From: Candidatus Pelagibacter sp.
GTDB taxonomy: Bacteria > Pseudomonadota > Alphaproteobacteria > Pelagibacterales > Pelagibacteraceae
Reading direction: 5' to 3'
Assembly (NCBI GenBank): GCA_028100865.1
Contig: JAOHJV010000002.1
Span: 1-61,182, forward strand
DNA: 61,182 nt
The translations under genes and the position numbers were made by a program. Below, piece after piece: positions 28,216 through 36,823 of the stretch. Each line of letters opens with the position of its first letter. The first letter of the stretch is position 1. The notes below the pieces were generated by a model that saw only the letters and a list, made by a program, of their open reading frames with translations, did not search any database and was not told where the DNA came from.

Positions 28216-28583
28216 TGACTGACAGAATTGGAAAACCGATAACACAAAGACAGCTAAGAGTTGGAGAAATGATTAAGCAGTCTTTAAGCATGATTTTTAT
28301 AAAAAATGAGGCTAAGGTCCCGAATTTAGAAACTAATACTATAACGGTTACTGAGGTTAGAATGAGTCAAGATTTGAAAATAGCTAAAGCATATGTGCTT
28401 CCACTTGGGGGAAAAAATGCTGAAGAAGTTATTGCTATGTTAAAAAAATACTCATTTTTAATCAGAAAAATATTATCACAAAAAGTGGTTATGAAATTTT
28501 TACCAAAATTACTCTTTAGAAAAGATGAGTCTTTTGAGTATGCGGAAAAAATAGAAAATTTAATAAAACAAACAAATAAATAG
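28215..28583 (+). CDS. rbfA: Ribosome-binding factor A
   Basis: A 122-residue KH-like protein that binds immature 30S subunits near the 5' end of 16S rRNA. The typical elements are 'RQLRVGEMIKQSLSMIF', 'TVTEVRMSQDLKIAKAYV' and 'KFLPKLLFRKDESFEYAEKIENLI' across the C-terminal third. It overlaps infB by one base and precedes rpsO by 12 bases. The truB gene normally placed between rbfA and rpsO is absent. Confidence 0.93.
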   Translation: MTDRIGKPITQRQLRVGEMIKQSLSMIFIKNEAKVPNLETNTITVTEVRMSQDLKIAKAYVLPLGGKNAEEVIAMLKKYSFLIRKILSQKVVMKFLPKLLFRKDESFEYAEKIENLIKQTNK

Positions 28584-28595
28584 GAAAAAAGAGGC

Positions 28596-28844
28596 ATGAA
28601 TAAAAAGGCACAAGAATTAGCAATGCATGAAAAAGATACTGGATCTTCAGAGGTTCAGATTGCTTTGTTAACAGAGAAAATTGAAACTCTCTCTACACAT
28701 ATTAAACAATTCAAAAAAGACAAACATTCATCTGTTGGATTGTTGAGAGCGGTAAATAGAAGAAAGAAATTGTTAGAATACCTAAAAAATACAAAAATGG
28801 ATTCTTACAAAAATGTACTGTCGAAATTGGGATTAAGAAAATAA
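28596..28844 (+). CDS. rpsO: 30S ribosomal protein S15
   Basis: An 82-residue S15, slightly shorter than the usual 88-89 at the N terminus. It has the conserved 'HEKDTGSSEVQIALLTEKI' and 'LLRAVNRRKKLLEYLKN' helices that bind 16S rRNA helix 22. 'GGAAAAAAGAGGC' just upstream provides the ribosome-binding site. It is followed by a 56-base purine-rich repeat tract and pnp, the standard rpsO-pnp pairing. Confidence 0.97.
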   Translation: MNKKAQELAMHEKDTGSSEVQIALLTEKIETLSTHIKQFKKDKHSSVGLLRAVNRRKKLLEYLKNTKMDSYKNVLSKLGLRK

Positions 28845-28848
28845 AGAT

Positions 28849-28900
28849 CAAGATAGATAGATAGAATGGAACGAAACGAACGAAACGAAATGGAAATGAA
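28849..28900 (+). repeat. Purine-rich short tandem repeats in the rpsO-pnp gap
   Basis: The gap holds three to four GATA units (28851-28864), then an ACGAA/ACGA tandem tract (28871-28889), then AATGGAAATGAAATG running into the pnp start. It is almost free of pyrimidines on this strand. I see no hairpin like the RNase III-cleaved one that controls pnp in E. coli. Low-complexity GC-containing repeats such as these stand out against the surrounding AT-rich sequence. Confidence 0.7.
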
Positions 28901-30973
28901 ATGTTTAAAGTACACAAGAAAGAAATAGAAGTAGCAGGAAAGAAAATAAGTTTAGAAACAGGAAAAGTAGCAAGACAGGCAGATGGAGCAATCATCGCTT
29001 CATGTGGTGAAACAGTTATTTTAGCAACAGTGGTAGGAGCAAAGAAAGTAAATCTAGATATGGATTATTTTCCATTATCTGTAAACTACCAAGAAAAATA
29101 TTATGCCGGAGGAAAAATTCCAGGTGGATTTTTTAAAAGAGAAGCAAGACCAACTGAAAGTGAACAATTAATTTCAAGATTAATTGATAGACCTATCAGA
29201 CCTTTGTTTCCTAGTGAATTTAAAAATGAGGTTCAGTTATTACCAACAGTAATTTCATATGATAAAGAAAATCAACCAGATATTTTAGCAATAACCGCAT
29301 CTTCTGCAGCGTTAGCTATCTCAGGAATGCCATTTATGGGCCCTGTAGGAGCATCTAGAGTAGGTTATATTGATGGTAAGTTCATTCTTAACCCATCAAA
29401 AACTGAATTAGTAAACTCGACTTTAGATTTAGTTGTAGCAGGTACTAAAGATGCTGTGCTTATGGTTGAATCTGAAACATCAGGTTTAACAGAAGAAGTA
29501 ATGTTAGATGCAGTTAAATTTGGTCATGAGGGATTTGTTCCCGTAATCGAAATGATTGAGGAACTTGCAAAAGAATGTAGAAAACCTGAGTGGACTGTTG
29601 AAAAGAAAGATTTATCTGAAGTTAAGCAAAAACTTGAGAGTGAATTTACCGAAGGTCTAACCAAAGCTTTTGGAACAATAGATAAACAAGATAGATCAAA
29701 TCAAATTTCAGAAATATCTGAAAAAGCTAAGCAGCTTTTTGCTGATAATGAAAATTATTCTGATTTTAATGTTAATGATGAGTTAAAAAATCTTGAAAAG
29801 AAAATTGTTAGAACTGATATTCTTAAAAACAAAAAAAGAATTGATGGTAGAGGTTTAGCTGATGTAAGAGCTATTGAGTGTGAAGTTGGTGTTTTACCAA
29901 GAACTCATGGTTCAGCATTATTTACTAGAGGGGAAACACAAGCGATTGTAGTCACTACTTTAGGTACTTCTGATGATGAACAAAGAATAGAAAGTTTAGA
30001 TGGACAGTCCAGAGAAAGATTTATGCTTCATTACAACTTTCCTCCTTTTTCAGTTGGTGAAACTGGAAGAATTGGAACGGGAAGACGTGAAGTTGGTCAT
30101 GGAAAATTAGCGTGGAGAGCAATAAACTCTTCACTACCTTCAAAAGAGGCGTTTCCATACACTTTTAGAATAGTATCAGAGATTACAGAATCTAATGGTT
30201 CTTCTTCAATGGCTACTGTTTGTGGGGCTTCTCTTGCGTTAATGGATGCTGGTGTACCGATTAAAGAACCGGTTGCAGGTATTGCAATGGGTTTAATTAA
30301 AGAAGGCGATGATTTTAGTGTCCTATCAGATATTTTAGGTGATGAAGATCACTTAGGAGACATGGACTTTAAAGTTGCTGGAACTAAAGATGGAATTACT
30401 TCACTTCAAATGGATATCAAAATTACTGGTATTACTTTTGAAATCATGGAGCAGGCTTTAAAACAGGCTAAAGATGGAAGAGTTCATATCTTAGGTGAAA
30501 TGAATAAAGCTTTAAGTGAGTCAAGAGCTGATGTTGGACAACACACTCCAAAAATGGAACAGATTACAGTTGATAAAAAAGATATCGCTGCTGTGATTGG
30601 TAAAGGTGGTGCAACGATCAGGGAGATTGTTGAAAAATCAGGTGCAAAAGTTGATGTAAATGACGAAGGTGTAGTAACAGTTGCTGCTCCAGACGAAGAG
30701 TCTAGAAACATTGCTATGCAGTTTATTAAAGACATCACTGCAAAAGCTGAACTGAATAAAATTTATTCAGGTAAAGTTATGAAGATTATGGAATTTGGTG
30801 CATTTGTTAATTTCTTAGGAAAACAAGATGGACTTGTTCATATTTCAGAACTAGCAGATAAAAGAGTTGCTAAAGTTACTGACGTTGTCAAAGAAGGCGA
30901 TGAAGTAAAAGTTAAAGTAATTGGTTTCGATAGAGGTAAAGTTAAACTTTCCATGAAACAAGCCGCTGAATAA
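28901..30973 (+). CDS. pnp: Polyribonucleotide nucleotidyltransferase (PNPase)
   Basis: A 690-residue 3'-5' phosphorolytic exoribonuclease of the RNA degradosome. Two RNase PH domains flank a helical domain; the second carries '[22 protein letters not shown]' (about residues 382-403) and '[20 protein letters not shown]' (about 488-507), which form the active site. A KH domain ('[16 protein letters not shown]') and an S1 domain ('[17 protein letters not shown]') end the protein. It closes the nusA-to-pnp block and is followed 25 bases later by a strong terminator. Confidence 0.98.
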   Translation: MFKVHKKEIEVAGKKISLETGKVARQADGAIIASCGETVILATVVGAKKVNLDMDYFPLSVNYQEKYYAGGKIPGGFFKREARPTESEQLISRLIDRPIRPLFPSEFKNEVQLLPTVISYDKENQPDILAITASSAALAISGMPFMGPVGASRVGYIDGKFILNPSKTELVNSTLDLVVAGTKDAVLMVESETSGLTEEVMLDAVKFGHEGFVPVIEMIEELAKECRKPEWTVEKKDLSEVKQKLESEFTEGLTKAFGTIDKQDRSNQISEISEKAKQLFADNENYSDFNVNDELKNLEKKIVRTDILKNKKRIDGRGLADVRAIECEVGVLPRTHGSALFTRGETQAIVVTTLGTSDDEQRIESLDGQSRERFMLHYNFPPFSVGETGRIGTGRREVGHGKLAWRAINSSLPSKEAFPYTFRIVSEITESNGSSSMATVCGASLALMDAGVPIKEPVAGIAMGLIKEGDDFSVLSDILGDEDHLGDMDFKVAGTKDGITSLQMDIKITGITFEIMEQALKQAKDGRVHILGEMNKALSESRADVGQHTPKMEQITVDKKDIAAVIGKGGATIREIVEKSGAKVDVNDEGVVTVAAPDEESRNIAMQFIKDITAKAELNKIYSGKVMKIMEFGAFVNFLGKQDGLVHISELADKRVAKVTDVVKEGDEVKVKVIGFDRGKVKLSMKQAAE

Positions 30974-30997
30974 TTAATTGCTTAAATTAAGATTCTT

Positions 30998-31030
30998 AAC
31001 CCCTGGAATGAAAGTTCTGGGGGTTTTTTT
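30998..31030 (+). terminator. Intrinsic terminator of the nusA-pnp operon
   Basis: The arms AACCCCTGGAA (30998-31008) and TTCTGGGGGTT (31015-31025) form an 11-pair stem with two G-U pairs around a 6-base loop. A T run at 31024-31030 follows. It is the clearest ordinary terminator in the window and separates pnp from the converging DUF1737 gene. Confidence 0.85.
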
Positions 31031-31235
31031 ATATAGAGGATAAACTTATCTTTTTTGTATATTTTTTCTTAGGAGTACTTTTTATTACTGCTTGACCGCA
31101 ACGCATTACGCCTCGTTTTTTATCAAAAGTCATTTTTGGTTCACCATACAATTTCCATCCGTTTGATAAGGCTTCCGTTACACGATGACAAAATTTTGAT
31201 GTATCGTCGTCTGTGATAAATCTATAGCCTTTCAT
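31029..31235 (-). CDS. DUF1737 domain small protein
   Basis: A 68-residue protein. 'YRFITDDDTSKFCHRVTEALSNGWKLYG' (about residues 4-31), then 'GQAVIK', matches the DUF1737 family: short proteins with a beta-alpha-beta pattern whose function is unknown. The C-terminal lysine-rich tail is variable. It has its own 50-base upstream gap after the fabI stop. Its end overlaps the last two bases of the pnp terminator T run. I cannot assign a role; its conserved length argues that it is a real gene. Confidence 0.75.
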   Translation of the reverse strand: MKGYRFITDDDTSKFCHRVTEALSNGWKLYGEPKMTFDKKRGVMRCGQAVIKSTPKKKYTKKISLSSI

Positions 31236-31285
31236 ACGATTTTTCTGATAAACCCTTTTTATTTTTAACTAAATTTAACTATATT

Positions 31286-32071
31286 TTAACTAATATTCTT
31301 AGGGTCTGGCATCCCAACTTTGTTATATCCTGCATCTACGTAGTGAATTTCACCAGTAACACCGTTTGCAAGGTCACTTAGTAGATATAATGCTGAATTT
31401 CCAACATCATGGATATCTACGTTTCTTTTAAGGAAAGAATGGTCTTCATTCCACTTGTATAAGAATTTAGCATCTCCAATGGCAGAAGCTGCTAATGTTT
31501 TAATAGGTCCTGCACTAATTGCATTAACTCTCATGCCTTTAGCGCCTAAATCTCTTGCTAGATACTTAACACTAGACTCTAAAGCTGCCTTACATACACC
31601 CATTACATTGTAATTTGGAATAGCTTTGTTTGCTTCATAGCTCAAGGTAATTAAACTTCCACCTTCTTTCATTACTTTAGAAGCTTCTTTAGCAACCTCA
31701 GTAAATGAAAAACATGAAATTAACATGCTTCTTAAAAAGTTTTCTCTAGTAGTATTTAAATATTCTCCTGATAATTCTGACTTGTCCGAAAATGCAATTG
31801 CATGAACTACAAAATCAATTTCACCCCATTGAGACTTAACATCTTCAAATAATTTTGTAACATCTTCTTTTTTTTCAACATCACAGCTAAACGTAGTTTT
31901 TGAATTTAATTTTTCTGCTAAAGGAATTACTCTTTTTTTTAAAGCATCACCTAAATAAGTGAACGCAAGTTCAGCTCCAGCTTCTGCAAGTTTCTGTGAA
32001 ATACCCCAAGCAATAGATCTTTCATTGGCAACTCCCATGATTAATCCTTTTTTACCTTTCATCAAACTCAT
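31286..32071 (-). CDS. fabI: Enoyl-[acyl-carrier-protein] reductase (NADH)
   Basis: A 261-residue short-chain dehydrogenase-type enoyl reductase, the last step of each fatty-acid elongation cycle. It has 'MKGKKGLIMGVANERSIAWGI' at the nucleotide site (residues 4-24), 'SYEANKAIPNYNVMGVCKAAL' with the tyrosine/lysine pair of the active site (near 145-165), and 'VNAISAGPIKTLAA'. It is the target class of triclosan-type inhibitors. It is the last gene of fabA-fabB-fabI, with a 3-base gap to fabB. Confidence 0.96.
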   Translation of the reverse strand: MSLMKGKKGLIMGVANERSIAWGISQKLAEAGAELAFTYLGDALKKRVIPLAEKLNSKTTFSCDVEKKEDVTKLFEDVKSQWGEIDFVVHAIAFSDKSELSGEYLNTTRENFLRSMLISCFSFTEVAKEASKVMKEGGSLITLSYEANKAIPNYNVMGVCKAALESSVKYLARDLGAKGMRVNAISAGPIKTLAASAIGDAKFLYKWNEDHSFLKRNVDIHDVGNSALYLLSDLANGVTGEIHYVDAGYNKVGMPDPKNIS

Positions 32072-32074
32072 GAT

Positions 32075-33286
32075 TTAAACCTTTTCAAAAATTAAAGCAG
32101 CGTTAGTTCCACCAAAACCAAAACTATTGGACATTACTGTGTTTAAAGTTGCACCAGTTTCAGTTTTTGCAACTATTGGAAACTTTTTAGCTTCTTCATC
32201 CATCTCACTAATGTTTGCTGAGCCAGCAATAAAATTATTTTTCATCATGATCAAACAATAGATTGCTTCATGAACAGATGCAGCACCCAATGGATGTCCT
32301 GATAAAGATTTTGTTGAACTAATCTTTGGAATATTATCTCCAAAAGTATTTTTAACAGCATTTAGCTCTGTGATATCTCCAACGGGAGTAGAAGTTCCAT
32401 GAGTATTGATATAATCAATTTTATTTTTAGCAGTAGACATAGCCATTTGCATACATCTTACAGCTCCTTCTCCTGATGGTGCCACCATATCGTATCCATC
32501 TGAAGTTGCTCCATAACCAGTTAATTCCGCGTATATTTTAGCACCTCTAGCTTTAGCATGTTCGTATTCTTCAAGTACAAGCACTCCTGCACCACCAGCT
32601 ATAACGAAACCATCTCTTGTTTTATCATATGCTCTTGATGCTGTTTCAGGAATATCATTATATTTTGATGATAAAGCAGTCATAGCATCAAACATTGCTG
32701 TCATTGCCCAGTGCACTTCCTCACTTCCACCTGCAAACACAACATCCTGTTTACCCATTTGAATTAATTCCATTGAATTTCCAATGCAGTGTCCACTTGT
32801 TGCACAAGCTGAACTCATTGTGTAATTGGTTCCTTTAATCTTAAATGGAACAGCAAGAGTAGCAGATGCCGTACTTGCCATTGTTCTTGGAACAATGAAT
32901 GGTCCCATTAATTTTGGGGTTTTAGCTCTAGTTTTGTCAGCAGCTAAAATAACATTCTCAATTGAAGGTCCTCCTGAACCCATAACTATTCCAGTTTTAA
33001 AATTACTTACTTCTGTTTCTTCTAAACCAGAGTCCTCAATTGCTTCTTTCATTGCAATGTAATTGTAAGCTGAACCTGAGCCCATAAATCTAATTGTCTT
33101 TCGATCAATATGATCTTCTAATTTTATATTTGGTTTGCCATGAACATGACTTTTAAGATTATGTTCTTTATATTCTTCAGCATAAGAAATTCCCGATTTT
33201 GAATTGACCAATGATTGATGAACTTCTTCTTGATTATTCCCTAAGCAAGAAACAATTCCTAATCCTGTTATTACTACTCTTCTCAT
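32075..33286 (-). CDS. fabB: 3-oxoacyl-[acyl-carrier-protein] synthase I (FabB type)
   Basis: A 403-residue condensing enzyme. It begins '[17 protein letters not shown]'. The catalytic cysteine is in '[17 protein letters not shown]', and the histidines are in '[13 protein letters not shown]' and '[14 protein letters not shown]'. The close association with fabA, and overall similarity to KAS I, favour FabB (elongating unsaturated intermediates) over FabF. It overlaps the fabA stop by one base. The fabA-fabB pair is the hallmark of anaerobic-type unsaturated fatty-acid synthesis in proteobacteria. Confidence 0.95.
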   Translation of the reverse strand: MRRVVITGLGIVSCLGNNQEEVHQSLVNSKSGISYAEEYKEHNLKSHVHGKPNIKLEDHIDRKTIRFMGSGSAYNYIAMKEAIEDSGLEETEVSNFKTGIVMGSGGPSIENVILAADKTRAKTPKLMGPFIVPRTMASTASATLAVPFKIKGTNYTMSSACATSGHCIGNSMELIQMGKQDVVFAGGSEEVHWAMTAMFDAMTALSSKYNDIPETASRAYDKTRDGFVIAGGAGVLVLEEYEHAKARGAKIYAELTGYGATSDGYDMVAPSGEGAVRCMQMAMSTAKNKIDYINTHGTSTPVGDITELNAVKNTFGDNIPKISSTKSLSGHPLGAASVHEAIYCLIMMKNNFIAGSANISEMDEEAKKFPIVAKTETGATLNTVMSNSFGFGGTNAALIFEKV

Positions 33287-33786
33287 TATTTAAATAACCC
33301 CACTTTTAAACTCTCTGCTGAATATATTTTTTTATCATCTGCAAAAACTAAACCATTAGCCAAACCAACGGTTGTTCCTCCAGGTGACATAATTTTTTTC
33401 ATATCAATTTCATACCTTACATTTTTGACACTCTTAATAACTTCACCAGTAAACTTTACTGTGCCAACTCCAAGAGCTCTTCCTTTACCCGGGTTTCCAA
33501 GCCATCCCAAATAAAACCCAACTAACTGCCACATTGCATCAAGACCTAGGCATCCTGGCATCACTGGATCTCCCTTAAAGTGACATTCAAAAAACCAAAG
33601 TTCATCTTTAATGTCTAATTCAGCTTTTAATGAGCCTTTATTAAAAGAACCATTGTTTTCGTTAATCTCAGTTATTCTATCAAACATAAGCATTGGAGGA
33701 AGGGGTAATTTGGCGTTTCCTGGACCAAAAAGCTCACCATTTCCACATGTAATAAGATCATCATAGCTAAAAGAGTTTTTTTTCAT
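33286..33786 (-). CDS. fabA: 3-hydroxydecanoyl-ACP dehydratase/isomerase
   Basis: A 166-residue single hot-dog enzyme. The active-site histidine lies in '[20 protein letters not shown]' and the aspartate in the following '[14 protein letters not shown]'. FabA both dehydrates and isomerises the C10 intermediate, opening the unsaturated branch used by FabB. It leads fabA-fabB-fabI and is divergent from irr across 94 bases, the conserved alphaproteobacterial layout. Its promoter must share that gap with irr and its Irr-box-like site. Confidence 0.97.
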   Translation of the reverse strand: MKKNSFSYDDLITCGNGELFGPGNAKLPLPPMLMFDRITEINENNGSFNKGSLKAELDIKDELWFFECHFKGDPVMPGCLGLDAMWQLVGFYLGWLGNPGKGRALGVGTVKFTGEVIKSVKNVRYEIDMKKIMSPGGTTVGLANGLVFADDKKIYSAESLKVGLFK

Positions 33787-33858
33787 AAAATTTGAGTTCC
33801 CTTAATACTTGATTTAATGGTAATATAATATAATAAAACAGTAAAATTTTGTTCTCAG

Positions 33859-33875
33859 TTTAGAACAATTATAAA
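33859..33875 (+). promoter_or_regulatory. Irr-box-like (ICE) site in the fabA/irr gap
   Basis: TTTAGAACAATTATAAA matches the iron control element TTTAGAA-N3-TTCTAAA of alphaproteobacterial Irr at 13 of 14 specified positions. It sits 6 bases before the irr ATG and downstream of AT-rich -10-like TATAAT repeats (33824-33834), a position suited to autorepression. A partly overlapping inverted repeat, TTGTTCT-N6-AGAACAA (33849-33868), is also present. Confidence 0.5.
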
Positions 33876-33880
33876 CAAAT

Positions 33881-34309
33881 ATGACAAAAAACTGCAATTT
33901 TATTGATAAATTAAGAGAAGCTGGATTAAGACCAACTAAACAACGGGTTAAAATCTGCGAAGTTCTATTTAATAGAGAGAAAACATTTCATTTTACAATT
34001 AATGATCTAGCTAAAAAAATTTCTGAGGATTTGAATCAAAAAATATCTTTAGCTACGGTTTATAATACAGTTCATCATTTTGAAAAAAAAGGTTATTTAA
34101 AAGAGATAGCAATAAATAGCGATAAAAGTTATTTTGATACAAATATATCAGCCCACCATCATTTTTATGATGAAGACACACATGAATTAATTGATTGTCA
34201 TCAAAACGATATTGATTCTATTAATATTAAAAATAATGTTACTGGAAAAAAAGTAAAATCAGTTGAAGTTTTGATTAAAGTTGCGAGTGATAATCAAAAT
34301 CAAAATTAA
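33881..34309 (+). CDS. irr: Iron response regulator Irr (Fur family)
   Basis: A 142-residue Fur-superfamily repressor. The winged helix has 'LREAGLRPTKQRVKICEVLF' and the recognition helix 'ISLATVYNTVHHFEKKGYLKE'. The histidine cluster 'SAHHHFYDEDTHELIDCH' is the Irr-type metal/haem region. Divergence from fabA is the standard Irr context in alphaproteobacteria. Irr represses or activates iron-dependent genes by binding ICE motifs when iron or haem is low. Candidate ICE sites lie immediately upstream of this gene and around the rubrerythrin promoter just downstream. Confidence 0.9.
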   Translation: MTKNCNFIDKLREAGLRPTKQRVKICEVLFNREKTFHFTINDLAKKISEDLNQKISLATVYNTVHHFEKKGYLKEIAINSDKSYFDTNISAHHHFYDEDTHELIDCHQNDIDSINIKNNVTGKKVKSVEVLIKVASDNQNQN

Positions 34310-34338
34310 TCTAATAAAATCAATAATTTAAATCATAC

Positions 34339-34388
34339 ATTATAATTATTCTAAACTATTGACTTTCAGTTTAGAAGCATTATATATT
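34339..34388 (+). promoter_or_regulatory. Rubrerythrin promoter flanked and overlapped by two ICE-like sites
   Basis: A -35 TTGACT (34359-34364) and a -10 TATATT (34383-34388, 18-base spacer; TATATA with 16 is also possible) form the promoter. ICE-like site 1, ATTATAATTATTCTAAA (34339-34355), lies just upstream. Site 2, TTTAGAAGCATTATATA (34370-34386), covers the spacer and -10. Each matches the 14 specified ICE positions at 12. Site 2 would block RNA polymerase when Irr is bound. Confidence 0.5.
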
Positions 34389-34415
34389 CGTCATCATTAA
34401 ATTAAGGAGAAAAAA

Positions 34416-34832
34416 ATGTCATTAAAAGGAACAAAGACAAAAGAAAATCTAGAAGCAGCATTTGCGGGTGAAAGCCAGGCAAATAGAAGATATCTTTACT
34501 TCGCTCAAAAAGCAGACATCGAAGGATACAATGATGTTGCGTCAGTATTTAGATCAACAGCAGAAGGTGAAACAGGTCATGCGCATGGTCACTTAGAGTA
34601 TTTAGAGGAAGTTGGTGACCCAGCTACTGGTTTACCAATTGGTGAAACTAAAGCTAATCTAGCATCAGCAGTACAAGGTGAAACACATGAATATACAGAC
34701 ATGTACCCTGGTATGGCAAAGACGGCTAGAGAAGAAGGATTTGAAGAAATTGCTGATTGGTTTGAAACTTTAGCAAAAGCTGAAAAATCTCACGCTGGTA
34801 AATTCCAAAAAACTTTAGAATCTATTAGCTAA
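34416..34832 (+). CDS. Rubrerythrin-type di-iron protein, short form
   Basis: A 138-residue four-helix di-iron protein with the two ExxH-type ligand sets: 'EAAFAGESQANRRYLYFAQKA' plus 'AEGETGHAHGH' and 'AVQGETHEYTDMYPGMA' plus 'AKAEKSHAGKF'. It lacks the C-terminal rubredoxin domain of classical rubrerythrin, so an external electron donor is needed if it reduces peroxide. The ribosome-binding site AAGGAG is strong. ICE-like sites cover its promoter. It heads a group with an Fe-S oxidoreductase and a DUF3501 protein. Peroxide detoxification or iron handling is the likely role. Confidence 0.9.
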   Translation: MSLKGTKTKENLEAAFAGESQANRRYLYFAQKADIEGYNDVASVFRSTAEGETGHAHGHLEYLEEVGDPATGLPIGETKANLASAVQGETHEYTDMYPGMAKTAREEGFEEIADWFETLAKAEKSHAGKFQKTLESIS

Positions 34833-34840
34833 CAAATTTT

Positions 34841-34868
34841 TTTAGTGGGCATTTTAATGCCCACTAAA
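34841..34868 (+). other. Stem-loop between rubrerythrin and Fe-S protein genes
   Basis: TTTAGTGGGCAT (34841-34852) and ATGCCCACTAAA (34857-34868) pair perfectly over 12 bases around a TTTA loop. There is no T run after it on either strand, so it is not a standard terminator. It more likely stabilises the abundant rubrerythrin mRNA end or partly attenuates the downstream genes. Confidence 0.65.
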
Positions 34869-34895
34869 TATTCAAAACAAATTTCAATTAAAATT

Positions 34896-36227
34896 ATGAG
34901 TAAAGAAGGAAGTTTAGACGCCCCTATTCGACATCCTATAGACTTTGAGCATCCTGATTTTTTAAATCCTGAAAAATTAGATGCTGAAATGAGAAGAGCA
35001 TTTGATATCTGCCATGGTTGTAGAAGATGTTTTAATTTATGTGACTCGTTTCCAAAATTATTCGATATGATTGATGAGTCTGAAAATGAGGATGTTGAAA
35101 GTTTAAAAAGTGAACAATTTGAACCTGTTGTTGATGCGTGTACTTTATGTGATATGTGTTTTATGACTAAATGTCCGTATGTACCTCCTCATGATTTTGA
35201 TCTAGATTTTCCTCACTTAATGTTGAGATATAGAACGGCTCAAAAAAAATTAGGAAAATTGCCAAGTGTGCCAACTCAATTAGCCCAAATTGATAGAAAC
35301 GCAAAATTTGGTGTTATGTTTTCAAAATTAGTTAACTGGGCTTCTAGCATTAAAAACAAATTTTTTAGAAAAATTTTAGAAATTGTTGCTGGAATTGATA
35401 AAAGAGTTCAACTACCAAAATATAATTCAGAAACATTTTCGAATTTTTTTAAAAAAAATAAAAATCAGATAAATTTTGAAACTCCAAATAAAGATAGAAA
35501 GGTTGTAATTTATACTACCTGCTTTGTGAATTTTAATAAAAAAAATACAGGAGTTGCTGCTTTAAAAGTTTTAAAAAAAAATGGAGTTGAGGTTCAAGAG
35601 GCTTATCCAGGATGTTGCGGTATGCCTTTTTTAGAACAAGCAGATCTGCCTAAAGTGGTGGAACAAGCAAAGAAAGTATCTAAAGATTTATTAGAGTGGG
35701 TTGATAAAGGTTATAAAGTAATCACGTTAACAGCCAGTTGTGGTTTGATGTTAAAATTCGAATGGCCTTTGCTGTTACCTAAAGATGAGAATATTAAAAG
35801 ATTATCTTCGAATGTAATGGATATTGATGAGTATGTTGTTGATATAGCAAACAATGAAGGATTGGCTGAGGGATTACAAGAAATAGACGGCGGAGTTACA
35901 GTTCACAATGCATGTCACGCAAGAGCTCAAAACATGGGTATCAAATCAAGAGATATGTTAAAACTTATTCCAAACGTTAAGCTAGATGTTGTTGAAAGAT
36001 GTGCTGGTCATGGAGGTACGTTTGGTGTGATGAGAGGCACTCATGATTTAGCAAATAAAGTTGGAAGACCAACAGCCAGACAAATAAAGAATAAAAATAA
36101 TAAGTACATGGCTTCAGATTGCCCATTAGCTGGTAAACATCTAAAGCAATTGGAAGTGGATACAAATATTTCTAATGATGAGGCGTTACATCCTATCGAA
36201 TTAATGGCAAAAAGTTATAGGTTATGA
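34896..36227 (+). CDS. Fe-S oxidoreductase with ferredoxin and CCG (heterodisulfide-reductase-like) domains
   Basis: The start is set at ATG 34896, after the stem-loop; upstream in-frame ATGs fall in or beside the hairpin. The 443-residue protein has two N-terminal cysteine clusters, 'CHGCRRCFNLC' and 'CTLCDMCFMTKCPYVPPH', expected to bind two [4Fe-4S] clusters. Two CCG-type modules follow: 'YPGCCGMPFLEQ' and 'NACHARAQNMG...CAGHGGTFG'. This is the GlpC/HdrB-like family, which passes electrons between quinones, thiols or proteins. Its place after a rubredoxin-less rubrerythrin makes it a candidate electron donor; that is inference. It overlaps the next gene by 4 bases (ATGA). Confidence 0.85.
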   Translation: MSKEGSLDAPIRHPIDFEHPDFLNPEKLDAEMRRAFDICHGCRRCFNLCDSFPKLFDMIDESENEDVESLKSEQFEPVVDACTLCDMCFMTKCPYVPPHDFDLDFPHLMLRYRTAQKKLGKLPSVPTQLAQIDRNAKFGVMFSKLVNWASSIKNKFFRKILEIVAGIDKRVQLPKYNSETFSNFFKKNKNQINFETPNKDRKVVIYTTCFVNFNKKNTGVAALKVLKKNGVEVQEAYPGCCGMPFLEQADLPKVVEQAKKVSKDLLEWVDKGYKVITLTASCGLMLKFEWPLLLPKDENIKRLSSNVMDIDEYVVDIANNEGLAEGLQEIDGGVTVHNACHARAQNMGIKSRDMLKLIPNVKLDVVERCAGHGGTFGVMRGTHDLANKVGRPTARQIKNKNNKYMASDCPLAGKHLKQLEVDTNISNDEALHPIELMAKSYRL

Positions 36228-36823
36228 TCATGCCAAGAGAAAAAAGAGAAATTCTAAAAGAAGATATCATGCCTTTAGATGTTTATACAAAAAACAGAAA
36301 AGAACTTAGAAAAAATATTGTAAACTTTAAAAAAGATAGAAGAATTGCACTTGGCCCATATGCTACTTTTTATTTCGAAAGTTATGAAACAATGTTGGCT
36401 CAAGTCCAAGAGATGCTTTACATCGAAAAAGGTGGTGATGAACAATTAAAAGATGAACTGGTAGCTTACAATCCTTTAATACCGAATGGAAAAGAACTTA
36501 TAGCCACGTTAATGTTTGAAATTGATAACCCAGTTTCAAGAGCTGCATTTTTAAGCAAAGCTGGAGGAATTGAAGAAAAAGTTTTTATTAAAATTGATGG
36601 CCAATCAATAAAAGCTATCCCTGAAGAAGATGTTGATAGAACTTCTGCAGAAGGTAAGGCTTCTTCAGTTCAATTTATTCATTTTAAGTTGAATGATGAA
36701 CAAATTGAAAAATTCAAATCAGATGGCGTGGAAGTTGAGATTGGAATTGATCACAAAGAATATTCACATACTACAAAGCTAAGTTCAGCAAATTTAAGCT
36801 CTTTAGCAGCTGATTTTAGTTAA
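36224..36823 (+). CDS. DUF3501 family protein
   Basis: A 199-residue soluble protein without membrane segments. 'DVYTKNRKELRKNIVNFKKDRRIALGPYATFYFES' (about residues 19-53) and 'LIPNGKELIATLMFEIDNP' are typical of DUF3501, whose function is unknown. Members are frequently encoded next to rubrerythrin and an Fe-S oxidoreductase, as here, so the three probably act together. The ATGA overlap with the upstream gene sets the start at 36224, although ATG 36230 is also possible. The 3' end overlaps the converging SH3 gene by 8 bases. Confidence 0.8.
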   Translation: MIMPREKREILKEDIMPLDVYTKNRKELRKNIVNFKKDRRIALGPYATFYFESYETMLAQVQEMLYIEKGGDEQLKDELVAYNPLIPNGKELIATLMFEIDNPVSRAAFLSKAGGIEEKVFIKIDGQSIKAIPEEDVDRTSAEGKASSVQFIHFKLNDEQIEKFKSDGVEVEIGIDHKEYSHTTKLSSANLSSLAADFS

